Notes under the pieces: generated by a model
Database searches by the model: none
What the model was told of the DNA's origin: nothing
Seen by the model: only the letters and a program-made list of their open reading frames with translations
In this document: positions 53,169 to 60,458 of the stretch, piece after piece
Layout of the letters: the number at the start of each line of letters is the position of its first letter
Numbering within the stretch: the first letter of the stretch is position 1
Made by a program: the position numbers and the translations under genes
Origin: CAKZNE01 sp963976435
GTDB taxonomy: Bacteria; Bacteroidota; Bacteroidia; Flavobacteriales; Schleiferiaceae
Length of the DNA stretch: 64,000 nucleotides
Reading direction: 5' to 3'
Assembly (NCBI GenBank): GCA_963976435.1
Contig: CAXBKQ010000005.1
Location: 104,532-168,531 of the forward strand

Positions 53169-54245
53169 TTACATGGAGAATTTGAGAATCTCCTCAACAA
53201 TACATTTTGCTGTAGTGCCATTTCCAAAAAAAGGCTTTTCAAAGTTTAATTTCCTGTCTTTAATTTCCAAATAGGCTTCTAATATCCCATTTCTACTTGT
53301 TCCTGCGATAAGGTTATTGCCATTTTCCACCAATTCCATCCACTCTGTTTCTTCCCTTATTATCAAACATGGTTTTTTCATCCAATAGGCTTCTTTCTGT
53401 AAACCACCACTGTCGGTAATTATTAAGTCCGAATCCGACATTAAGCTGAGCATGGAAAAATAACTTTGGGCCTCAATCAAAATTAGGCTGCTTTGCCAAT
53501 TATTTTCCTGAAGCATCCTTTTCGTTCTTGGATGAGCTACTAAAACGATTCTTAGGTTTTTATTTATTTCTTCTAAGGCCTCAATAATTTCTTTTAGATT
53601 TTCCCAGTCCTTAGTATTTCCTTCTCTATGAATGGTAGCTAAGGCAAATGCTTTATTTTCCAAACCCAATTTCAAACTTGAATTCTGTATTGCCAAATCT
53701 TTAAAATTAAGCAAGGCATCGAACATAATATCTCCAGATAAAACCGAATGGCTCTTCCCAAATTCTTGCCCTTCCTCCTTTAGATTTTCCATTGCTCCTT
53801 GGCTAGGACAAAATAGTAAATCTGAAATCCTATCCACGATTATTCTATTGATTTCCTCAGGCATCGCATTATTATAGGAACGCAATCCCGCTTCTATATG
53901 AGCTATTTTTATTCCCAATTTTTTAGCCACCAATGCACCGGCAAGTGTAGAATTAGTATCCCCGAAAACCACTACCCAGTCTGGCTTTTCTTTTAATAGA
54001 ACTTTTTCAATGGCCATCATCATATTCCCGGTCATTTCTGCATGACTCTGACTATTAATATCAAGATTGTATTGAGGTTTTGGGATATTCATTTCTTCAA
54101 AAAATACCTGAGACATGTTTTTGTCGAAATGCTGGCCAGTATGAATTATGCATTCTTCAATTTCCGGCAGTTTTGCCCATTCTTTACTGAGCATGGCTGC
54201 TTTTACAAACTGAGGTCTAGCTCCAAGAATGCTGGCAATTTTCAT
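53169..54245 (-). CDS. wecB: UDP-N-acetylglucosamine 2-epimerase (non-hydrolysing)
   Basis: A 358-residue epimerase converting UDP-GlcNAc to UDP-ManNAc. It has the N-terminus ILGARPQFVKAAM, TGQHFDKNMSQVFFEEMNIP, VFGDTNSTLAGALVAKKL, the catalytic IAHIEAGLRSYNNAMPEEINR, TIHREGNT, and ITDSGGLQKEAYWMKKPCLIIREETEW. The product suggests that ManNAc or a derivative is part of the local glycan. Confidence 0.95.
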   Translation of the reverse strand: MKIASILGARPQFVKAAMLSKEWAKLPEIEECIIHTGQHFDKNMSQVFFEEMNIPKPQYNLDINSQSHAEMTGNMMMAIEKVLLKEKPDWVVVFGDTNSTLAGALVAKKLGIKIAHIEAGLRSYNNAMPEEINRIIVDRISDLLFCPSQGAMENLKEEGQEFGKSHSVLSGDIMFDALLNFKDLAIQNSSLKLGLENKAFALATIHREGNTKDWENLKEIIEALEEINKNLRIVLVAHPRTKRMLQENNWQSSLILIEAQSYFSMLSLMSDSDLIITDSGGLQKEAYWMKKPCLIIREETEWMELVENGNNLIAGTSRNGILEAYLEIKDRKLNFEKPFFGNGTTAKCIVEEILKFSM

Positions 54246-54304
54246 AAATTTCTTAAGGGTGAATTAAAATAGGATGAAGTATTCATTAATCGAAATGTAG
54301 AAGA

Positions 54305-54312
54305 CAAATATA
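54305..54312 (-). promoter_or_regulatory. Possible wecB promoter, -7 box
   Basis: On the minus strand these bases read TATATTTG, an exact TAnnTTTG match about 59 bp before the wecB ATG, in the 216-bp gap to the divergent PIG-L gene. A CAATTGG stretch lies close upstream, but no proper -33 box is seen. Confidence 0.35.
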
Positions 54313-54461
54313 TCAATACCAATTGTAAAGGATTAGCAATATTCAATGGCATTAGCATTAAATTAAGGGCAACATAAGGAATTGACATTTAACTTTCGGA
54401 TTAGTCTTTTTATTTTGATATTGCAGCCTTGTTTTTTTGAATAAATACAAAATATTGTGAC

Positions 54462-55097
54462 ATGGTAATTGAAGGTCAGAAAATACTTGTTCTTGCACCG
54501 CATCCAGATGATGGTGAATTTTCCTGTGGAGGATCTTTAAAAAGATTTTCAGAAGAAGGAGCCATCATCTATTATATTGCCTTCTCACCCTGTATTAAAT
54601 CCCTCCCTCCAGGTTTTGAAGGGAATATATTATTTGAAGAACTAAAAAATGCGGCCTCTATTTTAGGTATCGATGAAGATAGAATTAGAACCTTCGACTT
54701 TCCCGTAAGAGAATTTCCAAAATATAGGCAGGAGATTCTCGAAGAGCTCATAAAACTAAGAAAGGAAATAAAACCTGATTTGGTTTTAATGCCCAATTCT
54801 ATGGATATGCATCAGGATCATAATACCATTCACAAGGAAGGATTAAGAGCTTTTAAGCATACTAAAATTCTGGGTTATGAATTACCATGGAACAACCTCA
54901 CATTCACCAATAACTGCCATATTAACCTTGATCGTAGACATATCAGCGCAAAGATGGAAGCTTTAAAATGCTATAAATCCCAAGAAGGAAGAAACTATAT
55001 GGATGAAGAATATTTCTTTGGTCTTGCCAAAACCAGAGGTATTCAGGTTAGTGCCTCTTATGCCGAAGCTTATGAATTAATCCGTTGGATTATCTAA
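54462..55097 (+). CDS. PIG-L/LmbE family deacetylase
   Basis: A 211-residue zinc-dependent N-deacetylase. The zinc motif APHPDDGEFSCGGSL near residues 12-26 and the later MDMHQDHNTIHKEGLRAFK provide the three metal ligands (H-x-x-D-D and H). It probably removes an acetyl group from a glycan amino sugar. Its C-terminus overlaps the convergent propeller gene by 21 bp. Confidence 0.92.
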   Translation: MVIEGQKILVLAPHPDDGEFSCGGSLKRFSEEGAIIYYIAFSPCIKSLPPGFEGNILFEELKNAASILGIDEDRIRTFDFPVREFPKYRQEILEELIKLRKEIKPDLVLMPNSMDMHQDHNTIHKEGLRAFKHTKILGYELPWNNLTFTNNCHINLDRRHISAKMEALKCYKSQEGRNYMDEEYFFGLAKTRGIQVSASYAEAYELIRWII

Positions 55098-56216
55098 AGA
55101 ATCTAAATATTCTAAAGCTTGGTCTATTAACTCTTCATTATCGGCATTAAAAACCATTAAATCCTGTACTGCCCAATTTTCATTATAGCTTAGAATATCA
55201 TATTTTCTTTTGTCAATATCAAAAAGTACCAGGGAATTTCTATTCGAATCTATACTTATTATTATTGAACCATATCGAATAGAATTCTGCAGCCATTCAG
55301 TTTCTCCCAATTGAGGGTCTTTATTGGCCAATTTTTTAAATTCTACACTCAGCCTTTCCTCCCCTTCTAATAATTCAACAGATCCACCCGCTGTATTGGT
55401 AGCTATTATGCGCTTATCATCAAATCGATGACTGCCATGTGGAGATCTCATGCCATCCAATATTATTTTCGAGCTTCCCGATTTCTTATCCAGCAACCGC
55501 GTTGTTCCTTCGTGGAATAAGGTTAGGAATATTGAATTAGGATCTTTTGAATCATAGCGTGCTGTATTAATAAATGCCGCTCTTTTTGCCGTTGGGAGAT
55601 GATCTTTTTGAGGATCTGAAATTAGTAAAACGGCCTTTCCTGAGTTTTTCAACTCGGCAGCTTTATCTTCATTTCTCGTCAAATAAATAGGACTATTATC
55701 CTCGGGGTTATTGGCAAGATCTAATCCGTGATCCCAGGCATACCAATCCCATTTCAATTCAGATTTACTAAAATCATATTCATGTAAACATTCAAATCCT
55801 GAAGAAGTTACCAAAATTCTATTTTCATCTTCATGATGAAAATCTACTGTATGAATATAGCTAAACCATGGATTTGAAATCCTAAAGTTTTGCTGGTTTT
55901 TAAAAATATGAACCTCATTTTCTAAAGAGAGCGCTAACCTACCGGGTTTATAGTCAATGCCGCGAGGTTCAAATAGTTCGGAAACAATTTTATTCTCCAC
56001 AATTTTACCTTGGGAAAGGCTTAATTTTGCTAGGCCGCCTTTAGAAACTGCCCTTCTTTCCACACTTCCAGCCTTACCAGATACATTTGCTTTAGATTTT
56101 AAATATCGAGCGCGAATAGCTTGTAAGTCGAAACTTTTGATAGTAATAAGCAATTGAATATCACTATAAAAATGGGAATCCCTTTCAAAGCTGCTTAAAT
56201 CAATTTTCTTAGTCAT
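55077..56216 (-). CDS. Unrecognised beta-propeller-like protein in the glycan cluster
   Basis: A 379-residue protein without signal peptide or membrane helix. It has repeating beta-strand-rich units, with segments such as NPWFSYIHTVDFHHEDENRILVTSSG, WDWYAWDHGLDLANN, RAAFINTARYD and MRSPHGSHRFDDKRIIATNTAGG. This pattern of HxxD/HG turns resembles propellers of the ASST (arylsulfotransferase)-like type, though I cannot place it in a named family. Its stop is 21 bp inside the convergent PIG-L gene. Its ATG overlaps the GT gene's stop (ATGA), so it is co-transcribed with that glycosyltransferase. Confidence 0.62.
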   Translation of the reverse strand: MTKKIDLSSFERDSHFYSDIQLLITIKSFDLQAIRARYLKSKANVSGKAGSVERRAVSKGGLAKLSLSQGKIVENKIVSELFEPRGIDYKPGRLALSLENEVHIFKNQQNFRISNPWFSYIHTVDFHHEDENRILVTSSGFECLHEYDFSKSELKWDWYAWDHGLDLANNPEDNSPIYLTRNEDKAAELKNSGKAVLLISDPQKDHLPTAKRAAFINTARYDSKDPNSIFLTLFHEGTTRLLDKKSGSSKIILDGMRSPHGSHRFDDKRIIATNTAGGSVELLEGEERLSVEFKKLANKDPQLGETEWLQNSIRYGSIIISIDSNRNSLVLFDIDKRKYDILSYNENWAVQDLMVFNADNEELIDQALEYLDSLDNPTD

Positions 56217-57514
56217 TTTATGTGTTTCCTAAGTGTTGTGGCTAATAATTCTGTCATTCCCAAACGGGAATATTTGTTTACCAGTTTTCTATCCAATTTT
56301 GTGTTTATTTCAGCATCTTTCCAAGATTGGTATAAATCCTCCAATCTTTTTTCTATTTGATTGCCATTGGCATAATCAAACATTTCCCCACGCCCTGTTT
56401 CCTTAATAATAGAGGAAGCATTTCCTTTTTCTGGGCCAATGCTCAACAATTCAGTACCACTAGCCAGATATTCAAAAAGTTTTCCTGTTAAAATTAGTTC
56501 ATTGTCCTCTGTTTGAGGGATAATAAAAAGAAGAACATCGGCATTTACCATTTCTAATGTTGCTTCCTTATGTGGTTTATAAGCCTCATAAATCACATAA
56601 TTATCCAGACCAAATTCTGAAATGGAATTTTGAACTAATGGATCTACATTTCCTATCAGTGTGATTTGAAATTCAGCCTCCCTATTATTTTTACTGAAAT
56701 TGGAAATTGCCTTCCAAAGGCTTTCACAATTTTGGTTGGGCTTAAAATTCCCTATATAGCTGATCTTAAATTTTTGGTTTTTAGTATTCCTTCCAGTTGG
56801 TAAATCTTCAGCATCAAAACCATTATAAACAACTTCAATACTTTTGGCTCTATTGGAAAATTCTGCTTTCAAACCTGGACTAACCACCAAACAAGCATCG
56901 GCATTTTTCAGAACCTTATCCTCTAGTTTTTGATCTTTGGCAATAGAAGCTTTTGTACGTGGAAAAAGTTTATTGTAATACACATTTACCCAAGGGTCTC
57001 TAAAGTCTGCCAACCAAGGCAAAGAAAATTTCTTTTGAAGATAATATCCGATAAGGTGGCTACTTTGTGGTGGCCCTGTGGTAATTATGGCGTCGAAGTT
57101 TTGCTTTGCTATTAATTTTTCCGCGGCTTTAATGGCGAATTTGTTCCATCCTTTACGAGCATCGGGAATAAAATAATTTGCTCGGATATAATTAAAAGCC
57201 CTTTGTTTAAAAGATGGATTATCGAATAAGCCTATACCACCTACTCCAATGTTTTCCTTTCGCCTTTTTCCTTTAAGGATTTTATAAATCTCAAAGGGTT
57301 CAAAGCTTTTGGTTTTAATTAATTCAATTTCCTGGGGAATCTCAGATTCTAAGCTACTATCGAAATTAGAGGCACTAGGATTTTGGGGGCTGATAACCGT
57401 AATATCAAAATCCATTTGACTTAAAAACTTACAGAATTTTAGCCATCGCTGAACTCCAGGACCTGCTGATGGAGGCCAATAATATGTGAATAATAATATT
57501 CTTTTTTTTGGCAT
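56213..57514 (-). CDS. GT4-family glycosyltransferase
   Basis: A 433-residue GT-B enzyme beginning MPKKRILLFTYYWPPSAGPGVQRWLKF, the typical N-terminus of this GT4 subgroup. It has FDAIITTGPPQSSHLIGYYLQKK, DFRDPWVNVYYNK, the donor segment KISYIGNFKPNQNCESLWKAI, and LTGKLFEYLASGTELLSIGP near the C-terminus. The donor sugar is not evident. It abuts the YfhO gene directly and overlaps the propeller gene by 4 bp. Confidence 0.9.
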   Translation of the reverse strand: MPKKRILLFTYYWPPSAGPGVQRWLKFCKFLSQMDFDITVISPQNPSASNFDSSLESEIPQEIELIKTKSFEPFEIYKILKGKRRKENIGVGGIGLFDNPSFKQRAFNYIRANYFIPDARKGWNKFAIKAAEKLIAKQNFDAIITTGPPQSSHLIGYYLQKKFSLPWLADFRDPWVNVYYNKLFPRTKASIAKDQKLEDKVLKNADACLVVSPGLKAEFSNRAKSIEVVYNGFDAEDLPTGRNTKNQKFKISYIGNFKPNQNCESLWKAISNFSKNNREAEFQITLIGNVDPLVQNSISEFGLDNYVIYEAYKPHKEATLEMVNADVLLFIIPQTEDNELILTGKLFEYLASGTELLSIGPEKGNASSIIKETGRGEMFDYANGNQIEKRLEDLYQSWKDAEINTKLDRKLVNKYSRLGMTELLATTLRKHIK

Positions 57515-60031
57515 TTACTCCCTTTCCTTCTTGTAGGATAAAAATAAAAAGATGGGTACACCTACTAATACCAGCAATGAGCCTATCCAAGATACAGTTG
57601 CAGAAGACTCATACCTTTCATCAATATATTTAAATTCAATTTTATGTTTTCCTGCCGGAATTTTAAGCGCACGTAACACATAGTTGGCACGAATAACTTG
57701 CTGTTCTTCATTGTCTATATAGGCTCTCCAATTTTCGGGATAATAAACCTCTGAAAATACGGCTAGGCCAGGTTTGGAATTATTAGATTCATAAACCATC
57801 AATTCTGGGTCGTAAGACAATAAGTTTATAGATGCTGTTGAATCCTTTGCGAAACTATAAGAGCTTAGATCCTTGGCAAAATTTTCACGTATCACTACCT
57901 CTTTAGCTGGACTAATTTCTCCCACCATTTGAATTTCTTCATCTGCTGTTTTAGCCATTTTCAACTCTTCTACGAACCAAGCATTTCCTAAGGCTGCAGG
58001 ATTTCTAATTGCCTGATTTGCACTTACAATTAGGTATTTAGCATTCAACATATTCAGGGCATTTGTACTGGCAAAAACCTGACTTGGAGCGCCTTGAGCC
58101 TGGAAACCTTGTTGGATTTTAGTTAAATCCGGACTAATCTGATTTTCAATAAAATCCTGATAAATTTTCATTTTTGCACCGTGATAACCACCAATCGATT
58201 TATGTAAAAATGAGGTGGTAGCATCATTAAATGGGGAAACTGTTAAATTTAAAACTCGATAATGAGGATCGGGATCCTGTAGAATTTGTCTGTCAGCTGC
58301 ACTAGGTACAATGCCGTAATTATTTTCAATTGACTTTTTGTTCACGAAATTATCCTCATTCATATATCTTCTATCAATTGAAAAAGAATCAACAAAAATC
58401 AAAACACCTGTAAGAGTGATAAACAAATTTTGGCTTAGACTTTTCCTGGAGTAAAGCCATAACAATAATCCTCCAATGGCCAAAAACCCTATGGTTCTCA
58501 ATACATCAGCTTTAAAGATTTCTTTTCGAACATCTTCAAAAGATTGGATAAAAGTGGATGCTTGTTGGGCATTAAATCCAGCTTGGCTTAATTGTCCGGG
58601 AAGGGTTTCTGCTTCTTGGTTTGAAAGGAATGAATTCACCAAACCAGGAGCAACATAGGAAATCAAACAAAATGCTAGTACCATTCCGTAGCCAGCCCAA
58701 ATCACCTTTTTATTAGGGAATATTTTGCCAAACAACTTAGTTTCACCAGTCCAAATATTATCAGATGCAAGCTTGTTTAAAGTAAGCATGGCTAAGGCCG
58801 GAATTAATAGTAAGGGAATTACAATAAAAGAGGAAACTGCTCTAAACTTACTGTAATAGGGGAAGTTTTCAATGAACCAATCCGTCATAGCTGGGAAATT
58901 TTTTCCCCAAGCAAGAGCTAAAGAAAAAAGGATTCCTACAATTAATACATATTTTATTTTTCGATCTACGAAAAACATTCCTAAAAAGGCCAGAAAAAAT
59001 ACAATAGCACCTGCATAAGCTGGTCCTGAAATAATTGGTTGTTGTCCCCAATAATGATTTTGACCTGCTATAGATTGCTTAAAATTTGGGTTAGACAATA
59101 CATCAAGCGCTTTATTATCTGCTCCAATGGCTTTGGTTTCGCCACCTTTCCAATTGGGAATAAGAAGAGACATACTTTCCGAAATTCCATAACTCCAGTT
59201 TGTAATATAACCTGCATCTAAACCACTTTCGGTTTTATTATCTACACCAATGGTAAGTTCAGATTTCCCGCGTATGGATTTTTCACCATATCCCATGGTA
59301 TTGCTTAAATAGGAATAGCTGGAGGCTATGCTAATACACAAAGCAATGGCGGCAAAAAGGCTGAGTTTAAGAAAACTTAATATTTCCTTTTTCTTAATGT
59401 ATTCAAGCAGTTGGAAAATAAAATAAAATCCAAGAGTGAATAGCATATAATAGAGCATTTGAGGATGCCTTGCTTGAATTTCAAGGGCAAAGAAAAGGGT
59501 AAAAACCCCCAATCCAAGGAAAATCTTCTTGTCTCGATATAGCCAAATTAAGCCTGCTAAAATTCCGGGTAAATAGGCTAAAGCATGAACTTTGGTGTTA
59601 TGGCCCGCAACGAGGTAGACCAAATAATAAGAGCTTAGGCCATAGGCTAAACCACCAATTATGGCTATCCGGGTTTTTACATTTAAACTTAAGAGGAGTA
59701 TAAAAAAACCTATCATCAAAAGGAAAATGATGTTTATAGGTTTGGGGAAAATCATGAAGGCTACAGGAATATACTTCACCAGTTCACTGTCATTTTTCAC
59801 GCTTATTAAATTCGCTGGCATCCCAGAAAACAGAGCATTGGTCCATAAAATTTGTCTTCCTTGTTCCCTGTATTTGGTCACCTCAGAGCTACTTCCTCTC
59901 GACATTTTAATATCATGTTGATTCAGGATTTTTCCTTGTAGGGAGGGATAAGAAATTAAGATTGAACAAAAAGCAAAAATGGCAATACCCAATGCTTTTA
60001 ATTGGAATTCTTTGTTTTTTAAAAGGCTCAT
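57515..60031 (-). CDS. YfhO family membrane protein
   Basis: An 838-residue protein with about 13 membrane helices and a large C-terminal extracytoplasmic domain. The family core appears as LNQHDIKMSRGSS-type N-terminal loop (ILNQHDIKMSRGS), then GLSSYYLVYLVAGHNTKVHALAYLP and a long soluble part ending in FSEVYYPENWRAYIDNEEQQVIRANYVLRALKIP. YfhO proteins resemble GT-C-type transferases and are implicated in adding sugars to lipid- or wall-linked glycans; the role in Bacteroidota is not established. It heads the minus-strand glycan operon. Confidence 0.88.
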   Translation of the reverse strand: MSLLKNKEFQLKALGIAIFAFCSILISYPSLQGKILNQHDIKMSRGSSSEVTKYREQGRQILWTNALFSGMPANLISVKNDSELVKYIPVAFMIFPKPINIIFLLMIGFFILLLSLNVKTRIAIIGGLAYGLSSYYLVYLVAGHNTKVHALAYLPGILAGLIWLYRDKKIFLGLGVFTLFFALEIQARHPQMLYYMLFTLGFYFIFQLLEYIKKKEILSFLKLSLFAAIALCISIASSYSYLSNTMGYGEKSIRGKSELTIGVDNKTESGLDAGYITNWSYGISESMSLLIPNWKGGETKAIGADNKALDVLSNPNFKQSIAGQNHYWGQQPIISGPAYAGAIVFFLAFLGMFFVDRKIKYVLIVGILFSLALAWGKNFPAMTDWFIENFPYYSKFRAVSSFIVIPLLLIPALAMLTLNKLASDNIWTGETKLFGKIFPNKKVIWAGYGMVLAFCLISYVAPGLVNSFLSNQEAETLPGQLSQAGFNAQQASTFIQSFEDVRKEIFKADVLRTIGFLAIGGLLLWLYSRKSLSQNLFITLTGVLIFVDSFSIDRRYMNEDNFVNKKSIENNYGIVPSAADRQILQDPDPHYRVLNLTVSPFNDATTSFLHKSIGGYHGAKMKIYQDFIENQISPDLTKIQQGFQAQGAPSQVFASTNALNMLNAKYLIVSANQAIRNPAALGNAWFVEELKMAKTADEEIQMVGEISPAKEVVIRENFAKDLSSYSFAKDSTASINLLSYDPELMVYESNNSKPGLAVFSEVYYPENWRAYIDNEEQQVIRANYVLRALKIPAGKHKIEFKYIDERYESSATVSWIGSLLVLVGVPIFLFLSYKKERE

Positions 60032-60115
60032 AAATGGCTAATGTTTAGCTGTTGGTAAGAGTAAAATTTCAAAACTTACATTCTAATGGATCGGAAATTT
60101 ACTAAACCCATTTTT

Positions 60116-60153
60116 AATAAAAAACGGATTTCAGATAAAGCTCTGAAATCCGT
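60116..60153 (-). terminator. Rho-independent terminator after the carB-DUF4834 operon
   Basis: A perfect 12-bp stem, ACGGATTTCAGA (60124-60135) with TCTGAAATCCGT (60142-60153), has a 6-base loop. On the minus strand the stem is followed by a T-rich tract (60116-60123). It lies about 50 bp after the DUF4834 stop and separates it from the YfhO operon. Confidence 0.85.
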
Positions 60154-60205
60154 CCTTTTAATTTTTATTTTAACAATTTTCAGTTGAAATGAAAGACTGT
60201 AAAAA

Positions 60206-60451
60206 TCAATCTACCTCTTCATAATCCACATATTCTCCAATTCCTTTGTCATTGGTTTTTCCTTTTGAAGGTTGATAATCTATACTTACCTCCCCTTCTT
60301 TTTTGGGATCATTTCTCTGGTAATTTCTTGTTCTATTTTGATGTTGTTGTCTAGACCCATTAGCATATCCCTGTCGAAAAGGCCTTAATATCCTATATTT
60401 TAAAATAGAATAAAGCAGATATACAAATAGTCCGAATAATAAAAACTTCAC
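60206..60451 (-). CDS. DUF4834 family small membrane protein
   Basis: An 81-residue protein with one N-terminal helix (MKFLLFGLFVYLLYSILKYRIL) and a disordered, Gln/Asn/Lys-rich tail ending in GEYVDYEEVD. This conserved terminal VDYEEV motif is typical of DUF4834, a Bacteroidota-specific family often found beside carB. Function is unknown. Its start is 7 bp after the carB stop. Confidence 0.85.
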   Translation of the reverse strand: MKFLLFGLFVYLLYSILKYRILRPFRQGYANGSRQQHQNRTRNYQRNDPKKEGEVSIDYQPSKGKTNDKGIGEYVDYEEVD

Positions 60452-60458
60452 TTTTAAT

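Noticed and set aside
45970..60031. The glycan cluster as a recently acquired genomic island
   Set aside because: No integrase, tRNA boundary, direct repeats or insertion sequence is visible, and the AT-rich composition looks like the flanks.
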